Shown here: positions 53,344-62,485 of the stretch, piece by piece
How positions within the stretch are numbered: the stretch's first letter is position 1
Layout: every line of letters begins with the position of its first letter
DNA from: Mesorhizobium sp. AR10
GTDB taxonomy: Bacteria > Pseudomonadota > Alphaproteobacteria > Rhizobiales > Rhizobiaceae
DNA length: 64,000 bases
NCBI RefSeq assembly: GCF_024746795.1
Contig: NZ_CP080524.1
Coordinates: forward strand, 1,426,001-1,490,000
Reading direction: 5' to 3'
Notes under the pieces: model-generated
The model's database searches: none
What the model was told of the DNA's origin: nothing
What the model saw: the letters and a program-made list of their open reading frames with translations, nothing else
Translations under genes and position numbers: made by a program

Positions 53344-56300
53344 TTGGCAATCACGAAGATCCTTGTCGCCAACCGGTCCGAAATCGCCATCCGCGTCTTC
53401 CGCGCGGCCAATGAACTTGGCCTCAAAACCGTGGCGATCTGGGCTGAGGAGGACAAATATTCCCTGCACCGTTTCAAGGCCGACGAAAGCTACCAGGTTG
53501 GGCGCGGGCCGCATCTCAACCGGGACATGGGGCCGATCGAAAGCTATCTGTCGATCGAGGAGGTGATCCGCGTCGTCAGGCTTTCGGGCGCCGACGCCAT
53601 CCATCCGGGCTACGGGCTGTTGTCGGAAAGCCCGGAATTCGCCGAGGCCTGCGCCGAGGCCGGCATCACCTTCATCGGACCGAAGCCCGACACGATGCGC
53701 CGGCTCGGCAACAAGGTCGCCGCTCGCAACCTGGCAATCGCTGTCGGCGTGCCGGTCATCCCGGCCACCGATCCGTTGCCGGACGACATGGACGTGGTCA
53801 AGAAACTGGCCAAGGAGATCGGCTATCCGGTGATGCTGAAGGCGTCGTGGGGCGGCGGCGGCCGCGGCATGCGCGCTATCCGCTCCGAGGCCGACCTTGC
53901 CCGTGAGGTGATGGAAGGCAAGCGCGAGGCGAAAGCCGCCTTCGGCAAGGACGAGGTCTATCTCGAAAAGCTGATCGAGCGCGCGCGCCATGTCGAGGTA
54001 CAGGTGCTTGGCGACACCCATGGCAACGCCGTCCATCTGTTCGAGCGCGACTGTTCGATCCAGCGCCGCAACCAGAAGGTTGTCGAGCGGGCGCCGGCGC
54101 CCTACCTCGCCATGTCACAGCGCGAAGAGCTTTGCGGCCATGCGCTGAAGATCGCCCGCGAAACCAGTTATATAGGCGCCGGCACGGTCGAGTTCCTGCA
54201 GGATGCCGACACCGGAAAATTCTACTTCATCGAGGTCAATCCGCGCATCCAGGTCGAGCACACCGTCACCGAGCAGGTGACCGGCATCGATATCGTCAAG
54301 GCGCAGATCCACATCCTCGACGGCTTCGCCATCGGTACGCCGGAATCGGGGGTGCCGGCGCAGAAGGACATCAGGCTGAACGGCCACGCACTGCAGTGCC
54401 GCATCACCACGGAAGACCCCGAGCACAATTTCATCCCGGACTATGGCCGCATCACCGCCTATCGCGGCGCCACCGGCTTTGGCATCCGCCTCGATGGCGG
54501 CACCGCCTATTCGGGCGCGGTCATCACCCGTTTCTACGATCCGCTGCTGGAGAAAGTGACGGCGTGGGCGCCGACGCCGGCCGAGACCATCGCCCGCATG
54601 AACCGGGCGCTGCGCGAGTTCCGCATCCGCGGCGTGGCGACCAACCTCACCTTCCTTGAGGCGATCATCAATCACCCGAGTTTCGCCGACAACTCCTACA
54701 CGACAAAGTTCATCGACACGACGCCGGAGCTGTTCCAGCAGGTTAAGCGGCAGGACCGCGCGACCAAGCTGCTCAACTACCTCGCCGATGTCAGCGTCAA
54801 CGGCCATCCCGAGACGCGCGGCCGGCCCACGCCGAAGGCCGATGCGGCTGCACCTGTGGTGCCCCATCTCAACGGCCACGTGCCGGGCGGTAGCAAGCAG
54901 AAGTTCGATGCGCTCGGCCCGCAGAAGTTCGCCGCCTGGATGCGCGAGCAGACAGAGGTGCTGGTCACCGACACGACGATGCGCGACGGGCACCAGTCGC
55001 TACTCGCCACCCGGATGCGCACGCATGACATCGCCGGCATTGCCGGCACTTATGCGCGCGCCTTGCCGCAGCTGCTCTCGCTCGAATGCTGGGGTGGCGC
55101 CACGTTCGACGTCGCCATGCGCTTCCTCACCGAGGATCCGTGGGAGCGGCTGTTGCTGGTGCGCGAGGCTGCGCCCAATTTGTTGCTGCAGATGCTTCTG
55201 CGCGGCGCCAACGGCGTCGGCTACACCAACTATCCCGACAATGTGGTGCAGCATTTCGTCAAACAGGCGGCGGCCGGTGGCATCGACCTGTTCCGCGTCT
55301 TCGACTGCCTGAACTGGGTCGAGAACATGCGCGTCGCCATGGATGCGGTCGGCGCCGAGGGCAAGCTGATCGAAGCGGCGATTTGTTATACCGGCGACAT
55401 CCTCGATCCGGCGCGAGCCAAATACGACCTCAAATACTATGTCGGGCTGGCCAGCGAATTGCAGGCGGCCGGCGCGCATATCATCGCGGTCAAGGACATG
55501 GCCGGACTGCTGAAGCCGAGTGCTGCGCGCGTCCTGTTCAAGGCGCTGCGCGAGGCGACCGATCTGCCGATCCATTTCCACACGCACGACACGTCGGGCC
55601 TATCGGCGGCGACGGTGCTGGCGGCGGTGGAGAGCGGCGTCGACGCCATCGACGCTGCCATGGATTCCTTCTCCGGCAACACCTCGCAACCATGCCTGGG
55701 CTCGATCGTCGAGGCGCTGAAGGGCACCGAGCGCGACCCGGGCCTCGACCCGCAGTGGATCCGGCACATCTCGTTCTACTGGGAAGCGGTGCGCAACCAG
55801 TACGCTGCCTTCGAGAGCGACCTGAAGGGACCGGCGTCGGAAGTCTATCTGCACGAGATGCCGGGCGGCCAATTCACCAATCTGAAGGAGCAGGCGCGCT
55901 CGCTGGGGCTCGAGACACGCTGGCACGAAGTGGCGCAGACCTATCACGACGTCAACCTGATGTTCGGCGACATCGTCAAGGTGACGCCGTCGTCCAAGGT
56001 CGTCGGCGACATGGCGCTGATGATGGTGAGCCAGGATCTGACCGTCGCCGATGTCGAGAATCCGGGCCGGGATATCGCCTTCCCGGACTCGGTGGTGTCG
56101 ATGTTGCGCGGCGATCTCGGCCAGTCGCCGGGCGGCTGGCCGCAGGCGCTGCAGAAGAAGGTGCTGAAGGGCGACAAGCCGATCACCGCGCGGCCCGGCT
56201 CGCTGCTCAAGCCAGCCGATCTCAAGGCTAGCCGCAAGGAGATCGAGGAGAAGCTCGAGCGCAAGCTCAGCGAATTCGAATTTGCCTCTTGGCTGATGTA

Positions 56301-56802
56301 TCCGAAAGTGTTTTCCGATTTCGCCGCCGCGCAGGAGACCTACGGGCCAGTCAGCGTGCTGCCGACGCCGACCTATTTCTACGGCATGAAGTCGGAAGAC
56401 GAGATCTTTGTCGACATCGAAAAGGGCAAGACGCTGGTGGTGCGGTGCCTGGCCATTGGCGATGTCGACGAGAAGGGCATGGTCACCGTGTTCTTCGAGC
56501 TCAACGGCCAGCCACGCCGGGTGAAGGTGCCGGACCGGGCGCATGGCGCGTCCGCCGCCAAGGCGCGGCGCAAGGCGGAGCCGGGCAACGAGGCGCATGT
56601 CGGGGCGCCGATGCCGGGCGTCGTCTCCGCGCTTGCCGTTGCCGCCGGCCAGGCGGTCAAGGCCGGCGACGTGCTGCTGTCGATCGAGGCGATGAAGATG
56701 GAAACCGCTTTGCATGCCGAGCGTGACGGCACGATCGCCGAAGTGCTGGTCAAGGCCGGCGACCAGATCGATGCGAAGGATCTGCTGATCGCCTTCGGGT
56801 AA
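53344..56802 (+). CDS. pyc: Pyruvate carboxylase
   Basis: 1152 residues, full length, from a TTG start at 53344 with GGAG seven bases upstream. The biotin carboxylase domain (1-460) has KILVANRSEIAIRVFRAANE, the ATP loop KASWGGGGRGMRA and FIEVNPRIQVEHTVTE. The carboxyltransferase TIM barrel (about 535-810) has DTTMRDGHQSLLATR and the metal-binding HFHTHDTSG. The biotinyl domain has Lys1118 in EAMKMETALH. It makes oxaloacetate from pyruvate to refill the TCA cycle. It is a single gene; its stop codon overlaps the first base of a family A palindrome. Confidence 0.98.
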   Translation: MAITKILVANRSEIAIRVFRAANELGLKTVAIWAEEDKYSLHRFKADESYQVGRGPHLNRDMGPIESYLSIEEVIRVVRLSGADAIHPGYGLLSESPEFAEACAEAGITFIGPKPDTMRRLGNKVAARNLAIAVGVPVIPATDPLPDDMDVVKKLAKEIGYPVMLKASWGGGGRGMRAIRSEADLAREVMEGKREAKAAFGKDEVYLEKLIERARHVEVQVLGDTHGNAVHLFERDCSIQRRNQKVVERAPAPYLAMSQREELCGHALKIARETSYIGAGTVEFLQDADTGKFYFIEVNPRIQVEHTVTEQVTGIDIVKAQIHILDGFAIGTPESGVPAQKDIRLNGHALQCRITTEDPEHNFIPDYGRITAYRGATGFGIRLDGGTAYSGAVITRFYDPLLEKVTAWAPTPAETIARMNRALREFRIRGVATNLTFLEAIINHPSFADNSYTTKFIDTTPELFQQVKRQDRATKLLNYLADVSVNGHPETRGRPTPKADAAAPVVPHLNGHVPGGSKQKFDALGPQKFAAWMREQTEVLVTDTTMRDGHQSLLATRMRTHDIAGIAGTYARALPQLLSLECWGGATFDVAMRFLTEDPWERLLLVREAAPNLLLQMLLRGANGVGYTNYPDNVVQHFVKQAAAGGIDLFRVFDCLNWVENMRVAMDAVGAEGKLIEAAICYTGDILDPARAKYDLKYYVGLASELQAAGAHIIAVKDMAGLLKPSAARVLFKALREATDLPIHFHTHDTSGLSAATVLAAVESGVDAIDAAMDSFSGNTSQPCLGSIVEALKGTERDPGLDPQWIRHISFYWEAVRNQYAAFESDLKGPASEVYLHEMPGGQFTNLKEQARSLGLETRWHEVAQTYHDVNLMFGDIVKVTPSSKVVGDMALMMVSQDLTVADVENPGRDIAFPDSVVSMLRGDLGQSPGGWPQALQKKVLKGDKPITARPGSLLKPADLKASRKEIEEKLERKLSEFEFASWLMYPKVFSDFAAAQETYGPVSVLPTPTYFYGMKSEDEIFVDIEKGKTLVVRCLAIGDVDEKGMVTVFFELNGQPRRVKVPDRAHGASAAKARRKAEPGNEAHVGAPMPGVVSALAVAAGQAVKAGDVLLSIEAMKMETALHAERDGTIAEVLVKAGDQIDAKDLLIAFG

Positions 56803-56922
56803 GGTGCGCTGGCATTCAGGTGATGCCGGCCTGCGAACGGCGGCTTCCTGCGCTTCCGGTGCTCACGTACTTCAAGTACGCTCCGCTCCTCGGCTCGGCC
56901 TGACCTGAATCTCAACACACCT
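56802..56922. repeat. Palindromic intergenic element, family A copy 2
   Basis: Close copy of 17302-17443, sharing GATGCCGGCCTGCGAA, CTTCCGGTGCTCACGTAC and the right end ACCTGAATCTCAACACACCT. It is about 20 bases shorter inside. It starts with the last base of the pyc TAA stop codon. Confidence 0.85.
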
Positions 56923-57054
56923 TAGGGCGTGCCCAGCCCTCCATGCCGCACCGATAAATGGCTTGACCCGCCGCGCCTGCTCGGGCATCGAACCCGCTCC
57001 AATTTGCCGGCCGCCTTTGCGAGTCGCCGGTAGCCAAACGACGCGGAGAGAAAA

Positions 57055-57315
57055 ATGGCCGACGACATCACCGAGACCAGCCAGACTGTTGCCGCCGGCC
57101 AGTTGCGCGCCTTCATCGAGCGCATCGAGCGGCTCGAGGAAGAGAAGAAGACCATCGCCGACGACATCAAGGAAGTGTTCGCCGAGGCCAAGGGCACCGG
57201 CTTCGACACCAAGGCGATGCGGTCGATCATCCGGCTGCGCAAGAAGGACCAGGCCGAACGGCAGGAAGAGGAAACCATCCTTGATCTGTACAAGGCCGCG
57301 CTCGGCATGGTTTAG
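57055..57315 (+). CDS. gapR: GapR-family DNA-binding protein (DUF2312)
   Basis: 86 residues: [20 protein letters not shown] then [20 protein letters not shown] and [14 protein letters not shown]. This is the conserved DUF2312/GapR sequence, an alphaproteobacterial nucleoid protein that binds overtwisted, A+T-rich DNA ahead of replication and transcription. Length and both helices of the coiled-coil dimer are complete. It lies between two palindromic elements and is transcribed alone. The ATG at 57055 follows GGAGAG. The next element (57316-57460) starts on the base after its TAG stop. Confidence 0.95.
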   Translation: MADDITETSQTVAAGQLRAFIERIERLEEEKKTIADDIKEVFAEAKGTGFDTKAMRSIIRLRKKDQAERQEEETILDLYKAALGMV

Positions 57316-57460
57316 AGACCGTCTGGAAATTCTACTCCGGCGGCCATCTGATGGCGTTTTCTGCGCTTCCGGTGCTCACGGACGGACCCAAAAGTCCGCT
57401 GCGCTCCGGTTCTCGAAACCACCACCATATGACTCGCCGGAGCGAATTTCGAAACAGTCT
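57316..57460. repeat. Palindromic intergenic element, family A variant
   Basis: The ends AGACCGTCTGGAAATTC (57316 on) and GAATTTCGAAACAGTCT (to 57460) are imperfect inverted repeats. The centre CTGCGCTTCCGGTGCTCACG and GCTCCGGTTCTCGAAACCAC matches family A copy 1. It starts on the base after the gapR stop. Confidence 0.75.
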
Positions 57461-57495
57461 CGGGCCGAGCGTGATGCTGGAGCGGGCATCGAACG

Positions 57496-57945
57496 ATGAG
57501 CGAATTCGACTTTGGCGCCCGCCGCGCCTCTGAATTCCGCCAACGCAGCTTCTGGACGCTGTTCGCGGAACGGCATCCGGAAGAAAGAGCCCTGATGGCG
57601 AGGCGCGGACCCTGGTTCTGGCAGCGCGGGATGCCCGACTTCGCATTGGTTCTTTCCATGTATGTCGCGCCGGCGCAGAACCATGTCGGCGTCTTCTTCG
57701 GCCGCAACGAGAAGTTCGGCGCCACGCAAGCCTGGTCACGGCTGAAGCCGTTTCAACCGGCGATCGAAGACAGGCTGAAGCTAAGGCCGGAACAGAGTTG
57801 CGAGGGCCTCGGCATCAATTCGATGTGGCGGGTGAACTGTTTTGCCGAGGACAACTGGCCGGCGATGGCCGACTGGCTGGTGACGGAATGCTCACGTTTC
57901 GAGCGCGCCGTTGCCGAGGTTCTGGGTGGCGAAGCCGGTTCATGA
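57496..57945 (+). CDS. Hypothetical protein, possibly DUF4268-like
   Basis: 149 residues from the ATG at 57496. The sequence pattern (FRQRSFWTLFAERHPEE, then MPDFALVLSMYVAPAQNHVG, VFFGRNEKFG, and an aromatic C-terminal half with EDNWPAMADWLVTECSRFER) resembles the DUF4268 fold, a PD-(D/E)xK-associated domain found alone in many bacteria. There is no signal peptide or membrane helix. The assignment is from memory of the pattern and is weak. It starts 35 bases after a family A palindrome. Confidence 0.7.
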   Translation: MSEFDFGARRASEFRQRSFWTLFAERHPEERALMARRGPWFWQRGMPDFALVLSMYVAPAQNHVGVFFGRNEKFGATQAWSRLKPFQPAIEDRLKLRPEQSCEGLGINSMWRVNCFAEDNWPAMADWLVTECSRFERAVAEVLGGEAGS

Positions 57946-58025
57946 ATTCGCGGGGCGGCTGCTTTTCGCCCTCGCCAGCCTTTGTCAGCGGGTCGTCCCG
58001 GCATCGGCCAATCGGGCGGAGGTCC

Positions 58026-58535
58026 TTAGTTCGGCTTCGGCTCGTCGCGACCGATCTCGTCGAGATGGTGTTGCAGCGCCAGATGGTCGAGCGCATCCAT
58101 CGGCAGATTGACGAACAGCGAGATGCGGTTGTTGAGCATGCGATAGGCATCGGCGAAGGCAAGGTGCTGCTCGGCCTCGGTGCCGTCTGCCTTGGACGGG
58201 TCCGGTACCGACCAGAGCGCGGTCATCGGATGGCCAGGCCAGACCGGACAGGTTTCATTGGCGGTGCTATCGCAAAGCGTGAAGACGAAGTTCATTTCCG
58301 GTGCGTCCGGCTCGGCGAACTCGTCCCAGCCTTTCGATCGTGCGAAGCCGGTATCGTATTTGAGGCTTTCGAGCAGCTGCAGCGCATAGGGATTGACCGT
58401 GCCCTTCGGTTGCGAACCGGCGGAAAAGGCCTTGAACCTGCCGGTGCCGATCCGATTGAGGATGGCTTCCCCCATGATGGAGCGCGCAGCATTGGCATTG
58501 CAGAGAAACAGGACGTTGTAGAAATTGTCGTTCAT
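58026..58535 (-). CDS. Arsenate reductase-type low-molecular-weight phosphatase
   Basis: 169 residues from the ATG at 58535, preceded by GGGAGG at ideal spacing. The N-terminal P-loop FLCNANAARS has the C-x5-R signature of the low-molecular-weight phosphatase fold. FVFTLCDSTANETCPVWPGH supplies the further cysteines used by thioredoxin-linked ArsC. It should reduce arsenate to arsenite, or act as a tyrosine phosphatase. No arsR, arsB or acr3 gene is nearby, so the role in arsenic resistance is unproven. Confidence 0.88.
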   Translation of the reverse strand: MNDNFYNVLFLCNANAARSIMGEAILNRIGTGRFKAFSAGSQPKGTVNPYALQLLESLKYDTGFARSKGWDEFAEPDAPEMNFVFTLCDSTANETCPVWPGHPMTALWSVPDPSKADGTEAEQHLAFADAYRMLNNRISLFVNLPMDALDHLALQHHLDEIGRDEPKPN

Positions 58536-58750
58536 CTCAAGACCTCCCTTGCAGGTGACTGGATGACTGGGCGGCAGATCCCGGCAGGACGCCGCCGCTT
58601 TGCCAAAAATGTCGACAAGGGCGAAGTAGAAAGGTTTCGCGACCGTTTGATGACAATCTGCCAAGTCATTCAGTCCAATGATCGCTTGCCGTTGACAGGT
58701 TTGCCGCGTTTGACGTTTCTGCATCTGGCGAATGAGGGAGGGCCGTGCCG

Positions 58751-59095
58751 ATGAATGCTCCAAAACCCCTCGAAGGCGAAGGCGACAAGGCAAGCCGTGC
58801 GGCAGGCTTCTTTCGCGCGCGCTGGCAAGGCGCGGTGCCGCTCGATCGGCTATTCTGGCATGATCTGGTCCTTGTCGGCACGGCGATCAACATCTCGGCG
58901 TCGGTAGTCGCGCTCATCCTGCTCGGGCTGAAGCTGCCGCTCGGCGTTGCTCTGGCGGTGCATTTCGCGCCGGTGCCTTACAACATCTTTCTCACGCTCG
59001 CCGTCTGGCGAACCACCGAAAAGGTCCGTGGCGCCAAGGCCACGCTGATGACGCTTGGCGCCACATTGTGGCTGATCCTGGTGGTCGTGGTCTGA
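58751..59095 (+). CDS. Small membrane protein of unknown function
   Basis: 114 residues from the ATG at 58751 (a GTG two codons upstream is possible). It has three predicted membrane segments after a polar N-terminus: DLVLVGTAINISASVVALIL (about 38-58), a second near 62-85 and LMTLGATLWLILVVVV at the end. No family recognised. It is divergent from the arsenate-reductase-type gene. A bidirectional terminator at 59147-59172 follows. Confidence 0.65.
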   Translation: MNAPKPLEGEGDKASRAAGFFRARWQGAVPLDRLFWHDLVLVGTAINISASVVALILLGLKLPLGVALAVHFAPVPYNIFLTLAVWRTTEKVRGAKATLMTLGATLWLILVVVV

Positions 59096-59146
59096 CTGCG
59101 CACACACGGCGCATATCGCTTGTCGTGTTTCCTTCCCGCAAAACAA

Positions 59147-59172
59147 AAAGGGCGGCCGCAGCCGCCCTTTCT
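59147..59172. terminator. Bidirectional terminator
   Basis: AAAGGGCGGC and GCCGCCCTTT form a 10-bp stem with a CGCA loop between convergent genes. The T-run is short on the plus strand; the A-run on the other side serves the minus strand. Confidence 0.8.
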
Positions 59173-59212
59173 ACGATGATCCAGCGCTCAAATTTCGGCT
59201 CTTTGTTTTTGC

Positions 59213-59255
59213 GCAATTCCCGACGGAAAACCGTTGCACACTTTTCCTGGATTGC
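59213..59255. repeat. Family C variant palindrome next to the msrB stop
   Basis: GCAATTCCCGACGGAAAACC and CACTTTTCCTGGATTGC form a hairpin with the common AAAACCG...CACTTTTC core. It ends two bases before the msrB stop codon region, again abutting a 3' gene end. Confidence 0.75.
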
Positions 59256-59257
59256 TC

Positions 59258-59662
<405 letters not shown>

Positions 59663-59774
59663 TTGATCTCCTCAGCCTTGCCGGCTCGTTGTTGATTGCA
59701 ACCTCATATTCGCACCAAGATAGGCATTTGTTACGGGTTTTGCCCGAATTTTCGATCGCGCCGCATAAGGCTTC

Positions 59775-60572
59775 TCAGGCAATCGCCGCGAGATAGCGCG
59801 CGACCGAAGTGGCGAATGCCGCTTTCGCGCCGCCGATGATGTTCTGGTGCCACCATGCGCCGTGGATGTCGTCGAATGCGAACGGCTCCAGCGCAGCCGC
59901 GATGCGGCGCACGGCTGCTGCGTTGAGCGGAATGTGGTTCGGGTAGCTGTACATGAAGCTGACATGGCGACGCGTGGGCGTCACTTGCAGGATATCGCCG
60001 GACAGCACGGCGTTGCCGCCGCTGCGCTTCCAGTGCAACACTTGGCCGCCGGCAAAGTGGCCGCCGCAGCGGATGAGTGTCAGCGAAGGGTTGATAGTGC
60101 GCGTTTCGCCTTCCCAATTTATGATCGCCGGGTGCGGCCGCATGATCCACTGGCGGTCGTCAGCATGGAGATAGATCGGCACACCGCCAAGCGCCTCGCT
60201 CCACTCGACCATCGCCGAGTAGAAGTGGCAGTGCGAGATGGCGATCGCCGCCAGGCCGCCTCGGCGGTTGATCTCGGCTACCGCCTCGTCGGTCACCATC
60301 GAGACGCAGTCCCACAGCACATTGCCATCCGGCGTCTGCGCCAGCAACGCCCGCTGGCCGATGGCGAAGCGCGGCTCGATACCGAGGGCGAGCACGCCGG
60401 CATCGTCCTTCATCACAAGCCGATGCCCGGCGGCAAGTTCTTGCGGCGTGATCCAGGCCTGGCCCTCCCAGCGCACAAATTGCCGCTCGTCCTCGCAGAC
60501 CGGGCAGTCGTGCGGCGGCGCTTCGGTCGGAGCGAACTGGACACCACATTGCAGGCAGAGGAAACAGGTCAT
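59775..60572 (-). CDS. Metallo-beta-lactamase-fold protein with N-terminal zinc ribbon
   Basis: 265 residues from the ATG at 60572. Residues 1-30 form a zinc ribbon (CLQCG ... HDCPVCED). The remainder follows the MBL fold: LWDCVSMVTDEAV, AIAISHCHFYSAMVEWSEAL, GGHFAGGQVLHW and LSGDILQVTP. The usual H-x-H-x-D-H is reduced to HCHFYS, without Asp and the last His, so one metal site is incomplete. Such proteins occur widely in proteobacteria, often unannotated. It lies 22 bases downstream of the VWA gene and may be in the same transcript. The substrate is unknown. Confidence 0.85.
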   Translation of the reverse strand: MTCFLCLQCGVQFAPTEAPPHDCPVCEDERQFVRWEGQAWITPQELAAGHRLVMKDDAGVLALGIEPRFAIGQRALLAQTPDGNVLWDCVSMVTDEAVAEINRRGGLAAIAISHCHFYSAMVEWSEALGGVPIYLHADDRQWIMRPHPAIINWEGETRTINPSLTLIRCGGHFAGGQVLHWKRSGGNAVLSGDILQVTPTRRHVSFMYSYPNHIPLNAAAVRRIAAALEPFAFDDIHGAWWHQNIIGGAKAAFATSVARYLAAIA

Positions 60573-60594
60573 GCGGTTTCTCGTTTTTGCCGAT

Positions 60595-61785
60595 TCAATG
60601 CTTGCGCGACAATTGCCTGGTGGCACCTTCCAGCCCGGCGAGGGTCAGCGGAAACATGCGACCGCCGAAGATATCGCGGATCATGGCGATCGAATGGGTA
60701 AAGCCCCAGTTCTCAGGGTTTTCCGGATTGAGCCAAACCGCGTTCGGCCATTGCTGCAGCAGGCGAGCCAGCCAGACGGCGCCCGCCTCCGGGTTCCAGT
60801 GCTCGACCGAACCGCCGGCATGCGCGAGCTCGTAAGGGCTCATTGAGGCGTCGCCGACGACGATCACCTTGTAGTCCGGTCCGTATTTGTGGAGCAGGTC
60901 GAAGGTCGGGATGACCTCCGCAAGGCGGCGGCGATTGTCCTTCCACACGCCCTCGTAGAGGCAGTTGTGGAAATAAAAGTATTCGAGCTGGCGGAACTCG
61001 GCGCGAGCGGCTGAAAACAGTTCCTCGACGCTTCTGATATGATCGTCCATCGAACCGCCGACATCGAAGAACATCAAAAGCTTCACGGCGTTGCGCCGCT
61101 CCGGCCGCGTCTGCACGTCGAGATAGCCGTGCTCGGCGGTGGCTTGGATGGTGCCGGGCAGGTCGAACTCCTCCTCGGCGCCCTCGCGCACCCAGCGGCG
61201 CAGGCGCTTCAGCGCGATCTTGATGTTGCGAGTGCCGAGCTCGACGGCATCGTCGAAATTCTTGAACTCGCGTCTGTCCCAGACCTTGACCGCGCGGCGG
61301 TTGCGGCTTTCATGCTGGCCGATGCGCACGCCTTCGGGGTTGTAGCCATAGGCGCCGAAGGGCGAGGTGCCGCCGGTGCCGATCCATTTCGAGCCGCCCT
61401 GGTGGCGGCCCTTCTGCTCCTCCAGCCGTTTCTTCAGCGTCTCCATCAGCTTTTCGAAACCGCCAAGCGCTTCGACCAGCTTTTTTTCGTCGTCGGTCAA
61501 ATGCTTTTCGGCCAAGCGGCGCAGCCATTCTTCCGGGAGGTTCTCGATATCCACCGCATCTGGCCCGGCCAAAGCCTCGACGCCCTTGAAGACGTGCGCA
61601 AACACCTGGTCGAAACGGTCGATATGGCGCTCGTCCTTCACCAGGGCGGTGCGGGCGAGGTAGTAGAAACCCTCGACGTCATAATCGACCAGCCCGGCTT
61701 CCAGCCCTTCCAACAGCGACAGGTATTCCCGCAGCGAAACTGGGACCCGTGCAGCTTTCAGTTCCAGGAAGAAGGGGATGAACAT
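60595..61785 (-). CDS. VWA-domain (CoxE-like) protein, partner of the MoxR ATPase
   Basis: 396 residues. The C-terminal von Willebrand A domain (about 215-385) has a MIDAS-like site in LLMFFDVGGSMDDHIRSV (D-x-G-x-S). The N-terminal helical region (MFIPFFLELKAARVPVSLRE) is typical of CoxE/YehP-type proteins that work with MoxR ATPases to remodel or insert metals into target enzymes. The MoxR gene lies 700 bases upstream on the same strand with a GNAT gene between. The target protein cannot be told; no CO dehydrogenase genes are present. Confidence 0.92.
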   Translation of the reverse strand: MFIPFFLELKAARVPVSLREYLSLLEGLEAGLVDYDVEGFYYLARTALVKDERHIDRFDQVFAHVFKGVEALAGPDAVDIENLPEEWLRRLAEKHLTDDEKKLVEALGGFEKLMETLKKRLEEQKGRHQGGSKWIGTGGTSPFGAYGYNPEGVRIGQHESRNRRAVKVWDRREFKNFDDAVELGTRNIKIALKRLRRWVREGAEEEFDLPGTIQATAEHGYLDVQTRPERRNAVKLLMFFDVGGSMDDHIRSVEELFSAARAEFRQLEYFYFHNCLYEGVWKDNRRRLAEVIPTFDLLHKYGPDYKVIVVGDASMSPYELAHAGGSVEHWNPEAGAVWLARLLQQWPNAVWLNPENPENWGFTHSIAMIRDIFGGRMFPLTLAGLEGATRQLSRKH

Positions 61786-61793
61786 CGCGCTAT

Positions 61794-62240
61794 CTACAAC
61801 AAATCATACTCGATGAAGCCGGTCCGCCGGGCCACATAGTCATAGAGCTTGCGCGCGGTGGCGTTGGTCTCGTGCGTCATCCAGTAGACGTTCTTGACGC
61901 CGATCCTGCCGGCTTCCTGCTTCACCGCCTCGATCAGAGCCGCACCAACGCCCTTGCCGCGCACATCCGGGTCGGCGAACAGGTCCTGCAAATAGCAGTT
62001 GTTTATCTGCGACCAGCAGGAGCGGTGATAGAGATAGTGCGTCAGGCCGACGGCCTTGCCGTCGAGGGTGGCGATGAAGCCTTTCGGCTCGAACTCGCCC
62101 GCCGTGAAGAGCCGCTTCCAGGTGACGGCATAGACCTCTTCCGGCAGCTTGGTCTCATAGAAGGTGAGGTAAGCGGTCCATAGGCGCTGCCAGTCGGCAT
62201 GGTCGGACTGTGCCAATGGGCGGACAGTGATCTCGGTCAT
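61794..62240 (-). CDS. GNAT-family N-acetyltransferase
   Basis: 148 residues. The Acetyltransf_1 core is seen in MTEITVRPLAQSDHADWQRL, YLQDLFADPDVRGKGVGAAL (acetyl-CoA loop R-G-x-G-x-G/A) and VYWMTHETNATARKLYDYVA. Such short enzymes acetylate amines or polyamine-like substrates; no specific substrate is suggested. It lies eight bases upstream of the VWA gene, so they are probably co-transcribed. Confidence 0.92.
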   Translation of the reverse strand: MTEITVRPLAQSDHADWQRLWTAYLTFYETKLPEEVYAVTWKRLFTAGEFEPKGFIATLDGKAVGLTHYLYHRSCWSQINNCYLQDLFADPDVRGKGVGAALIEAVKQEAGRIGVKNVYWMTHETNATARKLYDYVARRTGFIEYDLL

Positions 62241-62379
62241 TTATTTTCCTCCGAAGCTTCGTCCCCGAAGCTGCTCCAGTGGCGGCCTGGCGGCAACGGT
62301 CCAGCGAGGGGATAACCGCTGTCCGGCCGGCCGGCCCTTCGCTATGGCTCCCTGCCCTTCGGGCGTTCAGTCCCTTCGA

Positions 62380-62463
62380 AAAGGTCCACTGGACCTTTCG
62401 ATCCGCCCGAAGGCGGACCGGGCCTTCACCGTTCGTCGCCCGAAAAGCCAAATCGTTGGCTTT
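62380..62463. repeat. Two small perfect hairpins upstream of the GNAT gene
   Basis: AAAGGTCCA-C-TGGACCTTT (62380-62398) and AAAGCCAA-ATCG-TTGGCTTT (62444-62463) lie within 65 bases in the 245-base gap between moxR and the GNAT gene. They may be a tandem terminator for moxR or RNA-processing sites. The gap holds no gene. Confidence 0.6.
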
Positions 62464-62485
62464 CGTCCGCTGCGCGGATCGCTCC